From Paenibacillus_G filicis (GTDB lineage: Bacteria > Bacillota > Bacilli > Paenibacillales > NBRC-103111): a stretch of DNA of 64,000 bases. The notes beneath the pieces are model-generated. The model had not been told where the DNA came from. It searched no databases and saw only the letters and a list, made by a program, of their open reading frames with translations. Each line of letters begins with the position of its first letter. Position 1 is the first letter of the stretch. Position numbers and translations under genes: made by a program. The stretch is taken from positions 248,001 through 312,000 of the forward strand of contig NZ_JBBPCC010000002.1 in assembly GCF_038070315.1 (NCBI RefSeq), given 5' to 3'. This document shows positions 32,829 to 42,016 of the stretch, in pieces.

Positions 32829-34450
32829 CTACCTACAACGTGATCCTCGTGGAGGATGAAATTCCAGCGAGAACAATTTTTCGCCAGATGATCGAGCAGC
32901 GCTCCGATCTGCTATCGCTCGTCGGCGAAGCGGAAGACGGGCGCGACGGGCTGGAGCTGTTTCTCCTGCACAAGCCCCAGTTCCTGGTTACGGATATTAC
33001 GATGCCGGGGATGAGCGGCTTGGAGATGCTCCAAGAAATTGAACAAAGCGGTCTGCCCCAGCCGCAAATTGTCATTCTGACCTGCCATCAGGATTTTCAT
33101 TACGCCCAGCAGGCTATTCAGTTAAAAGCGGCCGCCTACCTGCTCAAGGATGACTGCCTAACCGATCCCGGCCTGCTGGCTAGGACACTGACGGAGCTGA
33201 CCTCTAAGCTGGAATCCCAGGACGTGACCCGGGTGAAGCAGCTGGAGCTGGAGCAGAAGGTGCGGTATAACGAAATCGGCATCGAGCAGAGCCTGTTTCT
33301 GGACATGCTGCGCACGCCTGCTGCGGAGGCCAGGTGGCTCGAGAGCCTGGAGCAGGTCCGTATTCCGGTAACCGGCGGGAGGTTTAGGCTGCTGCTGCTG
33401 GAGCTGGACCGCAGCTCGCTGCGCTTTTCCATCGATCAGGTGGAGGAGCTGAAGCTGTGGCAATTTGCCGGGGTGAATGTGCTGAGAGAATTGCTGGACG
33501 ACCTCGGTGCGCGGCATAAGGTTATTGCGCTGGACAAGGGGCGCTTCTTCGCGTTCTACGCGGAGGAACGGGCGACGGACACCCATCCGCTGCCGGAGCA
33601 AGTGCAGCAGTCCTTTGCCCTGTATCTGAAAATGAACAGCTTCGCCGTGGAATGCAGCTTCGACCAAGGAGACGGCAGCCGATCCGAATACGTGAAGAAG
33701 CTGGCCTCTGCGCCGTACCCATTCTTCTATCACAACGTGTCGAGCGTAAGCATCAGCGACTGGGAGAGTCTGAACCAGTTCCAACACATCCCCGAGTCCC
33801 TTAGCCGTTTCTGGATGAAGGTGCTTAAGCAAGCGCTGCTGGAGCCTCACCGCAGTGCGGCCACGCTGGAGCAGGAACGAACCTCCTTCTACCGGCAGGC
33901 TATGGAGCATGGATGGGACCCGGAGCAGATCAAATCCCTGTATCTAAGGGTCTTCCTTGACATCAGCCACTTTACGCCGGATGCGGAGGGCGGAGCGGAC
34001 CTGAAGGCGGCCTTCCGCAAGAAGCTGGAGCAGTGCCAGACCTTTGCCTCCGTTCATCAGTCGACGTTTGCGTATTTCCGCAAGCTGCAGCAGCTTCAGG
34101 GGGACGGGAACAAAATCGATGCCTCGATCGCCCGCATCATCGGACGCATGCATGAGGATCTGAGTTATCCCTATAAGCTCGAGGATTTGGCGGCCTCGAT
34201 CAACTATAGCGTCCCTTACTTCAGCAGCATGTTCAAGAAAACGGCCGGCGTGAGCTTCATTCAGTATTTGACCCGCCAGCGGATCGAGAAGGCCAAGCTC
34301 CTGCTGCTGACCACGGACCAGAAAACCTTCGAGATCGCCGAAGCGATCGGCTTCGAAAACTACCGTTCCTTCAACCGGATTTTCAAGAAAGAAACCGGCA
34401 TCACGCCCTCTGATTACCGCAGAATGAGTGCCGTGGCGGAGACGCTGTAA
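32825..34450 (+). CDS. YesN-type response regulator with AraC domain
   Basis: Regulator of 541 residues. The receiver domain (1-120) has VILVEDEIPAR, the phospho-Asp in FLVTDITMPGMSG and a Lys in AAYLLKDD. A long middle region of about 300 residues follows. The C-terminal AraC domain (about 440-541) contains YKLEDLAASINYSVPYFSSMFKKTAGVSFIQYL and TFEIAEAIGFENYRSFNRIFKKETGITPSDYR. It is translationally coupled to the YesM-like kinase and should activate the divergent LplABC-lyase operon. Confidence 0.93.
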   Translation: MTTYNVILVEDEIPARTIFRQMIEQRSDLLSLVGEAEDGRDGLELFLLHKPQFLVTDITMPGMSGLEMLQEIEQSGLPQPQIVILTCHQDFHYAQQAIQLKAAAYLLKDDCLTDPGLLARTLTELTSKLESQDVTRVKQLELEQKVRYNEIGIEQSLFLDMLRTPAAEARWLESLEQVRIPVTGGRFRLLLLELDRSSLRFSIDQVEELKLWQFAGVNVLRELLDDLGARHKVIALDKGRFFAFYAEERATDTHPLPEQVQQSFALYLKMNSFAVECSFDQGDGSRSEYVKKLASAPYPFFYHNVSSVSISDWESLNQFQHIPESLSRFWMKVLKQALLEPHRSAATLEQERTSFYRQAMEHGWDPEQIKSLYLRVFLDISHFTPDAEGGADLKAAFRKKLEQCQTFASVHQSTFAYFRKLQQLQGDGNKIDASIARIIGRMHEDLSYPYKLEDLAASINYSVPYFSSMFKKTAGVSFIQYLTRQRIEKAKLLLLTTDQKTFEIAEAIGFENYRSFNRIFKKETGITPSDYRRMSAVAETL

Positions 34451-34509
34451 CCTGCAAAAAGGTCATGTGCCGGCACATACAGCTTAGCCTTAGCCGAGCA
34501 TACAAATAA

Positions 34510-34531
34510 CCGCCCGAATCACTCCGGGCGG
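34510..34531. terminator. Hairpin between convergent yesN-type and cysI genes
   Basis: CCGCCCG pairs with CGGGCGG around eight bases. Minus-strand flank is TTATTTG and plus-strand flank TTCCG, so it serves cysI better. Strength is moderate. Confidence 0.55.
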
Positions 34532-34560
34532 TTCCGCTTCATATACGCTTCAGTCCATGC

Positions 34561-36282
34561 TTACGCATGGAAATCCGTTCCATCCAGCACTTCCTTCACA
34601 TACCCCGCACGGATCGTGAAGTCGCCGAAGTGCTCCCCTTCCTTCCGTTCCTTCGCATACTGAGCGAAGAGCGCTCCCAAGGTGTCAAGGATCTCAGCTT
34701 CGCCGATGTTCTCCTTGTACAGCTTGTTCAGCCGGTTGCCGGAGAAGCCGCCGCCCAGGTACAGGTTGTACTTGCCGGGCGCCTTGCCGATGAAGGAGAC
34801 CTCCGCCAGCATCGGACGCGCGCAGCCGTTCGGGCAGCCGGTCATCCGGATGACGATCTCCTCCTGGCGCAAGCCGTTCTCATCCAGCAGCAGATCGAGC
34901 TTGGTCAGCAGCTCAGGCAGATAGCGCTCCGCCTCCGCCATCGCCATCCCACAGGTCGGCAATGCCACGCAGGCCATCGCGTTCCGGCGCAAAGCGGAAT
35001 GATGCGCTCCGTCATCCAGCTGATAGAGATCGATCAGCTTCTCGACTCTTTTCTTCTTGGCCGCCGGAACGTTGCCGATAATCAGGTTCTGGTTGGCGGT
35101 CAGCCGGAAATCTCCCGTGTGGATCTTGGCGATCTCACGCAGCCCGGTCATGAGCTGGTAGTCCCCTTCATCCTTCACGCGTCCATTCTCGATGAATAGC
35201 GTGAAATGCCACTTGCCGTTGCTTCCTTTCACCCAGCCGTAACGGTCGCCGTGATGCTCGAAGTGATAAGGACGAGCATCCTCCAGCTGCCAGCCCAGGC
35301 GGGATGTCAGCTCATCGACAAACCATTGAAGTCCCCGGTCATCGATCGTGTACTTGAAGCGCGCATGCTTGCGGACGGCGCGGTCGCCGTAATCGCGTTG
35401 GATCGTAACCGTCTTCTCCGCCACGTCAATAACCTGCTCCGGCGTGCAGAAGCCGATGACTTTGGATACCTGCGGATAGGTCGCCGTATCGCCATGCGTC
35501 ATCCCCATGCCACCGCCTACCGCGACATTGAAGCCCTTCAGACGTCCGTCCTCAACGATCGCGATGAAGCCCAGATCCTGCGAGAATACGTCCACATCAT
35601 TGGACGGTGGAACGGCTACCCCGATCTTGAACTTACGAGGCAGATAGACCGGTCCGTAGATTGGCTCCTGCTCGGCTCCTTCCTGGCTGTCCACGATCTT
35701 CTCTCCATCGAGCCAAATCTCATGATAGGCCCGGGTATGCGGGTCGAGATGGCTGCTGATCCGGCTGGACCACTCATACACTTCGGCATGAACCTCGGAT
35801 TGGAACGGGTTCGGGTTGCACATCACGTTGCGGTTCACGTCGCCACAGGCGGCCAGCGTGCTCAGCAGCGAGTCATTGACCTCGCGGATCGTGCTTTTCA
35901 GATTCCACTTAATCACACCATGAAGCTGGAAGGATTGCCGTGTCGTCAGGCGAATCGTGCCGTTCGCATATTTCTGGGCGACCCGGTCCATCATCAGCCA
36001 CTGCTCGGGGGTGACAACACCTCCGGCCGCACGTACGCGCAGCATGAATTGGAAAGCAGGCTCCAGCTTCTGCTTATTGCGCTCGTTGCGCAAGTCCCGG
36101 TCATCCTGCATATAGCTGCCGTGGAACTTCATCAGCCGATTGTCCAGCTCGGGAATGGAACCGGTGATCCGGTCCTGCAGCGTCTCAACCAAGCTGCCCC
36201 GGAGATAGTTGCTCCGGCGCTTCAACTCTTCAACATCGCTATGGGTAGCCGGATTGGAACCGGAAATTAAGTTAGTAGCCAT
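34561..36282 (-). CDS. cysI: Sulfite reductase (NADPH) hemoprotein beta subunit
   Basis: Reduces sulfite to sulfide using siroheme coupled to a 4Fe-4S cluster. Length 573 is normal. Cluster ligands are the Cys pairs in ACVALPTCGMAMAE and MTGCPNGCARPMLAE. Siroheme-binding basic residues occur in TIRLTTRQSFQLHGV and NRNVMCNPNP. It is encoded 37 bases after cysJ in a two-gene operon for assimilatory sulfate reduction. Confidence 0.96.
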   Translation of the reverse strand: MATNLISGSNPATHSDVEELKRRSNYLRGSLVETLQDRITGSIPELDNRLMKFHGSYMQDDRDLRNERNKQKLEPAFQFMLRVRAAGGVVTPEQWLMMDRVAQKYANGTIRLTTRQSFQLHGVIKWNLKSTIREVNDSLLSTLAACGDVNRNVMCNPNPFQSEVHAEVYEWSSRISSHLDPHTRAYHEIWLDGEKIVDSQEGAEQEPIYGPVYLPRKFKIGVAVPPSNDVDVFSQDLGFIAIVEDGRLKGFNVAVGGGMGMTHGDTATYPQVSKVIGFCTPEQVIDVAEKTVTIQRDYGDRAVRKHARFKYTIDDRGLQWFVDELTSRLGWQLEDARPYHFEHHGDRYGWVKGSNGKWHFTLFIENGRVKDEGDYQLMTGLREIAKIHTGDFRLTANQNLIIGNVPAAKKKRVEKLIDLYQLDDGAHHSALRRNAMACVALPTCGMAMAEAERYLPELLTKLDLLLDENGLRQEEIVIRMTGCPNGCARPMLAEVSFIGKAPGKYNLYLGGGFSGNRLNKLYKENIGEAEILDTLGALFAQYAKERKEGEHFGDFTIRAGYVKEVLDGTDFHA

Positions 36283-36319
36283 GGTGGGTATCCCACTCCT
36301 CTCGTTCTATATCCAGCGA

Positions 36320-38173
36320 TTAATAAACATCACGCTGGTAGCGTTTCTCCTGCTGCAGCCGGGCCAGATAATCTGCGGCCGCTTCTGCACTCAGACCGCC
36401 CTCCTGCTGGAGGATCGCAGCCAAGGCTGCGTGCACGTCATGAGCCATCTTCTTCTCATCGCCGCACACGTAGACGCTCGCACCTTCCTGCAGCCACTGG
36501 TAGAGCTCCTTGCTCTTCTCCAGCATCCGGTGCTGCACATACACCTTCTGATCGGTATCGCGGGAGAAAGCCACGTCCATATGCGTCAGCACACCGTCCT
36601 TCAGCCAACGCTGCCATTCCAATTGATAGAGGAAATCGGTAGCAAAGTGCTGGTCACCGTAGAACAGCCAGGACTTGCCCCGAGCTCCCGTTTCTTCACG
36701 ATCGGCGAGGAAGGCTCTGAATGGAGCGACGCCCGTGCCCGGCCCGATCATAATGATCGGCGCATCCGGATTGTCAGGCAGCTTGAAGTTCGGATTCTGC
36801 TGCACGAATACCGGCAGCGCCGAACCGGATTCCGCACGCTCTGCCAGATGCACGGAGCATACGCCGTATCTCTCGCGCCCGCGGGCTTCATAGCGCACGG
36901 CGCGAACGGTGACATGCACCTCGTCCGGAGTCGCCTTGGGGCTGCTCGCAATCGAGTACAGACGGGCCGGAAGCTTCCGCAGCACTGCGACAAACTCTGC
37001 CGCAGGTACGCCCTTGAGAGCAAAATCTTGCACCAGATCCAGCAAGTCCCGCTCGTTCAGGTAGGCCCGCAGCTCCTGCTCACGCCCCGCTCCCAGCAGC
37101 CCGGCCAGCGCTTCATTGGAAGTCAGCTTCGCGAGCTGCTCGACAAGCGGCTTGGTTAGAACGGTAATCTCATAATGACGGAGCAGCGCTTCGCGCAAGG
37201 CAAGCTTCTCGCCGCTCTTCGGGGCGGACACTTGCTCAGACGCGCTCCAGCCCATAGCCTCAATCAGCTCATCGACCAGACGGGGATGGTTTTCCGGGTA
37301 AATCCCGATGCTGTCTCCCGGCTCATATTGAAGATTCGAGCCCTCCAGCGAGATCTCCAGATGACGGGTCTCCCGGTCGGAGCCTCGGCCGTTCAAATTC
37401 AGATTTTCCAGCACCTCTGCCTGGAAGGGGTTGGATCTGGAATATTCCGACTCCGCTGCGCTCAGCGAAGACTGTCCGGATGCAGCTGTAGATGCCGTTA
37501 CAGGCGCTGACGCTGAGGCCCCCTGCAGAGCTTGAAGCACCTTCTCCGTCCATTGTCCGGCAGGCTCGTCGTAATCGACATCGCAATCCACACGATCCGT
37601 CAGGCGCTTGCCGCCCAGCTCCTCCAGACGCTTGTCGAAATCCTTACCCGTCTGGCAGAAAAATTCATAGGACGTATCGCCCAAGCTAAGTACGGAATAC
37701 GACAAGCCCTCCAGACGGGGGGCCCGCTTGCTGTGCAGGAATTCATGGAAGGAAATCGCATTGTCCGGCGGCTCGCCTTCGCCATGCGTACTGACGAGAA
37801 TGAGAAGGTTTTCAATCTTCTTTAGTCCGTTCGTCTTGAAATCCCCCATAGAGGACAAGGAAACCTGGAAGCCTTGCTCCCCAAGCTTCTTCGAAAGCTT
37901 CTTCGCCAATCCGCTGCAGTTGCCGGTCTGTGAGCCGAAAAGCACCGTTACTTCCCGGGATACCGGTAGGGCCGGTACCTCAGCCTGAACGGCTGACGGT
38001 GCAGGTGCCGCAGCAACCGGCGCGGCCGCTGGCGCGGAGGACGCTGCGAATGACTGTGCCGCCAGATAGCCGCCCAGCCAGACCCGTTGTCCTTCTGTTA
38101 ATGTAGGCAGAAGGCGATTAAGCAGCTCTGCTTGTTCTTGTGTAAAAGGACTGTTCGTTACGTGTAATTCCAC
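36320..38173 (-). CDS. cysJ: Sulfite reductase (NADPH) flavoprotein alpha subunit
   Basis: Passes electrons from NADPH through FAD and FMN to CysI. About 617 residues. An N-terminal segment (ELHVTNSPFTQEQAELLNRLLPTLTEGQ) is typical of Bacillota CysJ. The flavodoxin domain has LFGSQTGNCSGLAKKLSKK. The FAD domain has RLYSIASSPKATPDEVH. The NADPH domain has MIGPGTGVAPFRAFLADR and ends with YQRDVY. The frame opens at 38197, but GTG 38173 has GAGGTGGG seven bases upstream and matches the start of relatives, so it is preferred. A strong palindrome lies just upstream. Confidence 0.95.
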   Translation of the reverse strand: MELHVTNSPFTQEQAELLNRLLPTLTEGQRVWLGGYLAAQSFAASSAPAAAPVAAAPAPSAVQAEVPALPVSREVTVLFGSQTGNCSGLAKKLSKKLGEQGFQVSLSSMGDFKTNGLKKIENLLILVSTHGEGEPPDNAISFHEFLHSKRAPRLEGLSYSVLSLGDTSYEFFCQTGKDFDKRLEELGGKRLTDRVDCDVDYDEPAGQWTEKVLQALQGASASAPVTASTAASGQSSLSAAESEYSRSNPFQAEVLENLNLNGRGSDRETRHLEISLEGSNLQYEPGDSIGIYPENHPRLVDELIEAMGWSASEQVSAPKSGEKLALREALLRHYEITVLTKPLVEQLAKLTSNEALAGLLGAGREQELRAYLNERDLLDLVQDFALKGVPAAEFVAVLRKLPARLYSIASSPKATPDEVHVTVRAVRYEARGRERYGVCSVHLAERAESGSALPVFVQQNPNFKLPDNPDAPIIMIGPGTGVAPFRAFLADREETGARGKSWLFYGDQHFATDFLYQLEWQRWLKDGVLTHMDVAFSRDTDQKVYVQHRMLEKSKELYQWLQEGASVYVCGDEKKMAHDVHAALAAILQQEGGLSAEAAADYLARLQQEKRYQRDVY

Positions 38174-38207
38174 CGAATAACCCACCTCGCATGGCATGCA
38201 ATAATAA

Positions 38208-38225
38208 TGTACCCATTGGGGTACA
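38208..38225. promoter_or_regulatory. Palindrome upstream of cysJ
   Basis: TGTACCC and GGGTACA are perfect 7-base arms around four bases, 35 bases before the cysJ start. Likely operator for a sulfur-metabolism regulator; which one is unknown. Confidence 0.55.
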
Positions 38226-38415
38226 TGCTTCTTTCATCTTACTATAAACCCTACCATCCAGGGATGCATAGGTCAATTAGAGTAATCTTATGACTTTCAT
38301 CAGACTTTCTGATAAAACGTCAAATGATGTCGAATCCCTTCGTGCACAGCCGCTTTTCCAGGATACGCCGCCCGCTTTGCATCCAACATTTTATGCAAAT
38401 TATGTCTTTGGTCCC

Positions 38416-38443
38416 TTGGCTTGTACAATTCTGCATGTATAAT
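38416..38443 (+). promoter_or_regulatory. Promoter of the stalk-domain gene
   Basis: -35 TTGGCT (38416-38421), 16-base spacer, -10 TATAAT (38438-38443), 33 bases before the start codon. 38226-38415 holds no other visible element. Confidence 0.6.
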
Positions 38444-38476
38444 TACAAGAAACTGGACATGGAGTGATCACAGCCA

Positions 38477-39142
38477 ATGAAGAAAAAAGTTGTCGCGTCT
38501 ATTCTGGGAGCCTCCTTGCTGCTGAACGCAGGCGCTTTGGCGCTGGCCGCCACTAACCTGGAAGAAATCAAAGCTTATCTGAACCACGATCTGAAGGTCA
38601 AAGTTGACGGAAAGCCGGTTCAGCTTCAAGATGAGCAAGGTAAAGTCGTGGAACCTATCACTTATGAAGGCAATACCTATCTGCCGGTACGCGCGATCGC
38701 CAACGCCCTGGGTGTAGGCGTAGATTACGATGCGGCTTCCAGCACCGTGCTGCTCGGCGTCAAGGCCGACGGCGTCGCCGTATCGTCAGAGAGCTTCGAT
38801 AACGTGTACTTGTCCAAGGACAAAAATGATACGACTTATAAAGGTAAGGATTATCAAGAGGTCCTGATCAACAAAGACAGCAACGGCAGCTTCACGCTAT
38901 ATCCGAAGAAAAAGTTTACGAAGCTATACCTGCAGGTAGCTGCGCTCGGCAGCGACATTGAAGAGATTCAAATCAAGGACAGCGATTCGTTCGCTTTGCT
39001 AAAAAAAGATACGGTTTCCATCAACGACGGGCTGAAAACGATCGAGGTTGACATTGCAGGCGCCGAAAGCCTCTACATTAATATCACGACCCAAAAAGGC
39101 GGCGGCTTCTTCGTTCCGCTGACGTCCTCCAGCTACAAGTAA
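38477..39142 (+). CDS. Secreted copper-amine-oxidase-N-like stalk-domain protein
   Basis: Protein of 221 residues with a signal peptide (MKKKVVASILGASLLLNAGALALAA). The next region (about 38-100) matches the copper amine oxidase N-terminal/stalk domain: VKVDGKPVQLQD, YEGNTYLPVRAIANALGVGVDYDAASSTVLLG. The C-terminal part (about 105-221) is a beta-rich domain containing Lys/Asp motifs. Such stalk domains are very common in Paenibacillus cell-surface proteins; no enzymatic part is present. Function unknown, probably envelope-associated. Confidence 0.85.
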   Translation: MKKKVVASILGASLLLNAGALALAATNLEEIKAYLNHDLKVKVDGKPVQLQDEQGKVVEPITYEGNTYLPVRAIANALGVGVDYDAASSTVLLGVKADGVAVSSESFDNVYLSKDKNDTTYKGKDYQEVLINKDSNGSFTLYPKKKFTKLYLQVAALGSDIEEIQIKDSDSFALLKKDTVSINDGLKTIEVDIAGAESLYINITTQKGGGFFVPLTSSSYK

Positions 39143-39215
39143 TAAGCGGCTGGCTGCTTATCCGTGTAACGAGAGTGGCACGAGCCGCCAACTTTAGAGC
39201 AGGCAGCCTGATCAC

Positions 39216-39255
39216 AAGCCGACGCCGGGTCATCCGGCGCCGGCTTGTTTTGTTT
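39216..39255 (+). terminator. Terminator of the stalk-domain gene
   Basis: AAGCCGACGCCGG pairs with CCGGCGCCGGCTT with one mismatch, followed by GTTTTGTTT. Confidence 0.8.
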
Positions 39256-39322
39256 CTGCGGCCCAATCATGCTATCGTTATACCAGGAACAAGACGATCC
39301 GCAGAAAGGAGTCTTCCGCTGC

Positions 39323-40033
39323 ATGAACTACCGGATTATGATCATCGAGGATGACGATAAAATTGCCGGCATACTCGCCGACTTCGTCGAGCGCTACGGC
39401 TATGAGACAATTCGGGTGCTGGACTTTTCGGCGATCAAGGAGCAATTCATCCAGCACAAGCCCGACCTCGTGCTACTGGACATCAATTTGCCCCGCTTCG
39501 ACGGCTTCTACTGGTGCCGCCAAATCCGCCTCGTGTCCAACGTACCGATTCTGTTCATCTCGGCGCGGACCGGCGAGATGGATCAGGTGATGGCGATCGA
39601 GCACGGCGGAGACGACTATATCGCCAAGCCCTTCCACCTCGAGGTGGTGCTGGCGAAGATCAAGGGAGCGCTGCGCCGGGCTTACGGCGAGTATTCCGTG
39701 CCCGCCGAGCACCGGGACCTGCTGGAGCTGCATGGTCTGACGCTGGACCGGACACGGAATACGCTCATCTGGCAAGACTCTCAGGTAGAGCTGACGCACA
39801 AGGAATGCTTGCTGTACGATACGATGGCCCGCCGGCTTGGGCATATTGTGTCCCGGGAGCAGCTCCTCGAAGCTTTATGGGACGATGTGCACTTTGTTGA
39901 CGATAATACGCTTACCGTCAATGTAACCCGGCTGCGCAAGAAGCTCGAGCAGCTTGGCATCGTAGAAGCCGTCGAGACGGTCAGAGGCAGCGGCTACCGG
40001 CTGAATCCTTCCTGGGCGGGCAGACAGCCATGA
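39323..40033 (+). CDS. BceR-type response regulator
   Basis: OmpR-family regulator of about 236 residues that controls peptide-antibiotic resistance transporters. The receiver has MIIEDDDKI, phospho-Asp in LVLLDINLPRFDGF and Lys in DDYIAKPFHLEV. The winged helix ends VNVTRLRKKLEQLGIVEAVETVRGSGYRL. The chosen ATG at 39323 follows AAAGGAG and removes an unlikely N-terminal extension. It overlaps the kinase gene by four bases. A site fitting the BceR-like pattern TNACA-N4-TGTAA precedes the downstream transporter genes. Confidence 0.92.
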   Translation: MNYRIMIIEDDDKIAGILADFVERYGYETIRVLDFSAIKEQFIQHKPDLVLLDINLPRFDGFYWCRQIRLVSNVPILFISARTGEMDQVMAIEHGGDDYIAKPFHLEVVLAKIKGALRRAYGEYSVPAEHRDLLELHGLTLDRTRNTLIWQDSQVELTHKECLLYDTMARRLGHIVSREQLLEALWDDVHFVDDNTLTVNVTRLRKKLEQLGIVEAVETVRGSGYRLNPSWAGRQP

Positions 40034-41100
40034 GGCACGGACGAGCCTACCGCTTCGCCCAGTTCGCAAGAGACCGGCTGGTCTATGTGCTGCTCTTCCT
40101 CGCCTGCTCGGCCTGCGTCATTGCCATTGCGCTGCTGGGCATCGTTCCCCAACAGGGAAGCTACCGCACAGCGAGCATGGGCTACCTGTTCCTGCTCATG
40201 CTGTTCTTCCTGCTGGCTGCGCTGGTGATCGACTACAGGCGTCAAGCCGAATTCTACCGCATGCTGGAGCAGCGGCTCGAGACAGAGTCGGTCGATGCCC
40301 TGTCCGCCCTCGCGCCGGGCATCACCCGGGAGCAGCAGTTAGTCGTGCAAGCGCTGGAACGGCAGCATCGGAGGACCATGGATTTATTGGAACAGTACCG
40401 AACGGTCGGTGAGCGGCGGCGCCTGTTCACCGACCAATGGGTGCATCAGATCAAGACCCCGGTCTCCGTGATCGATCTGCTGACCCAGGATAACCGCCTA
40501 TCTGAAGAAGAGCCGGGGCTCTCTGACCGGCTGCCGAGCATCCGCGAGGAGAATGAGCGGATCAAGGGGTATCTGGAGCTCGTCCTCCATGATGCGCGGC
40601 TGGAGCAGTTCGAGCACGATGTGCATGTAGGACGCGTAGCTCTCTTTCCGCTGCTGCGCAGCGTGGTGAACAGGCACAAAACGTCGTTTATCCGCGCCGA
40701 GCTGTACCCGTCCCTGACCGGAGATGAGGCCGTCGTCGTCACGGATGAGAAGTGGCTGATCTTCGTTCTCAATCAGATTCTATCCAACGCAGTCAAGTAT
40801 TCCCGGCTCCGGTCAGGCAGCAAGCAGCTCCGCCTCCATATTTCCCAGAGTCCGTACGAAACTCGGCTCTCCATCTCCGACGAGGGGATCGGCATCCCCG
40901 AGCAGGATCTCCCCCGCGTCCTAGAGCCCTTCTTCACTGGAGAAAACGGCAGGAAGACGGGAGAATCCACCGGCATGGGGCTGTATCTGGCCCATCAGGT
41001 GTGCAGCAAGCTTGGACACCCGCTGTCAGTCGAGTCCACGGCCGGAGCCGGCACGACGGTTACGATTCTCTTCACCGGACAAGGCATTCACTGCATGTGA
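40030..41100 (+). CDS. BceS-type intramembrane-sensing histidine kinase
   Basis: Kinase of 356 residues with two N-terminal helices (about 17-38 and 50-68) joined by a very short outside loop, the hallmark of intramembrane-sensing kinases that listen to a BceAB transporter. The phospho-His is in DQWVHQIKTPVSVIDLL. The ATPase domain has FVLNQILSNAVKYS, ISDEGIGIPEQDLPRVLEPFFTG and STGMGLYLAHQV. Co-translated with the BceR-type regulator. Confidence 0.93.
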   Translation: MRHGRAYRFAQFARDRLVYVLLFLACSACVIAIALLGIVPQQGSYRTASMGYLFLLMLFFLLAALVIDYRRQAEFYRMLEQRLETESVDALSALAPGITREQQLVVQALERQHRRTMDLLEQYRTVGERRRLFTDQWVHQIKTPVSVIDLLTQDNRLSEEEPGLSDRLPSIREENERIKGYLELVLHDARLEQFEHDVHVGRVALFPLLRSVVNRHKTSFIRAELYPSLTGDEAVVVTDEKWLIFVLNQILSNAVKYSRLRSGSKQLRLHISQSPYETRLSISDEGIGIPEQDLPRVLEPFFTGENGRKTGESTGMGLYLAHQVCSKLGHPLSVESTAGAGTTVTILFTGQGIHCM

Positions 41101-41121
41101 GTGCTTTGTTTTTTGCTTAGG

Positions 41122-41135
41122 TGACAATCTTGTAA
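41122..41135 (+). promoter_or_regulatory. BceR-type binding site
   Basis: TGACAATCTTGTAA fits the known BceR-like regulator pattern TNACA-N4-TGTAA exactly and lies 96 bases before the transporter ATPase gene. A -10-like TACGAT is found downstream. Confidence 0.7.
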
Positions 41136-41230
41136 GGAACTTTCTGCCGGCTGCAAGCTAAATCGATGGGAGCGTAGGTACGGATCGGGTACGATAAAGG
41201 GGTTCCAAGTTCAATGGGAGGGAAAAAGCC

Positions 41231-42016
41231 ATGCCATCATCTTACGTTGTCAAAGCGGAAGCCTTGACCAAAATATACGGAGGGAAGACCGGGCCGCTGT
41301 ATAAAGCGCTGAACGGCATCGATCTGCAGGTCGAGCAAGGTGAGTTCGTCGGCATCATGGGTCCTTCGGGCAGCGGCAAGACGACGCTGCTGAATCTGCT
41401 CGCCACCATCGACAAGCCGACCTCCGGAAGACTCGATATCCAAGGAACCGATCCCGCATCTCTGCCGGAAAAGCAGCTGGCACTGTTCCGCCGGCGGGAG
41501 CTCGGGTTTATCTTCCAGGACTTCAACCTGCTCGACACGCTGTCGATCCGGGAGAACATCCTGCTGCCGCTGGTGCTCGAGAATATGCCGCTCCGTGACA
41601 TGGAGCAGCGGCTGGCGGACAGCGCCGCACTGCTCGGGATCGGGGATCTGCTGACCAAGCGCACCTACGAGCTGTCCGGCGGGCAGAAGCAGCGGACCGC
41701 GATCGCGCGGGCGATGATTCACCGTCCATCGCTGCTGCTCGCCGACGAGCTCACTGGCAGCCTGGACTCCAAGGCGGCCAAGGATGTGATGGAATCGCTG
41801 GAGCGGCTGAATGCCGAGCGGGGATCGACCATCCTGATGGTCACCCACGATCCGTTCGCAGCGAGCTATTGCCGGCGCATCCTGTTCATCCGGGACGGCC
41901 GATTGTTCTCGGAAATCCGCCGGGGCGCGAACCGGCAAGCGTTTTTTCAGCAGATTCTGGATGCGCTCAGCGTGCTGGGAGGGAACTTCAATGACATTTC
42001 GCCAGTTCGCTCTTAG
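41231..42016 (+). CDS. BceA-type ABC transporter ATPase
   Basis: ATPase of 261 residues for a peptide-antibiotic detoxification transporter. Walker A GPSGSGKTT, Q-loop FIFQDFNLLD, signature LSGGQKQR, Walker B LLLADE and H-loop MVTHD are all present. One oddity: the usual DEPTG after Walker B reads DELTG, replacing a nearly invariant Pro. The C-terminal tail after residue 225 (RRGANRQAFFQQILDALSVLGG) is typical of BceA/MacB-like exporters. It overlaps the permease gene by 26 bases. Confidence 0.93.
   Translation: MPSSYVVKAEALTKIYGGKTGPLYKALNGIDLQVEQGEFVGIMGPSGSGKTTLLNLLATIDKPTSGRLDIQGTDPASLPEKQLALFRRRELGFIFQDFNLLDTLSIRENILLPLVLENMPLRDMEQRLADSAALLGIGDLLTKRTYELSGGQKQRTAIARAMIHRPSLLLADELTGSLDSKAAKDVMESLERLNAERGSTILMVTHDPFAASYCRRILFIRDGRLFSEIRRGANRQAFFQQILDALSVLGGNFNDISPVRS

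Noticed and set aside
35206..36270. 354-residue plus-strand frame
   Set aside because: Antisense shadow of cysI; composition typical of reversed GC-rich coding sequence.
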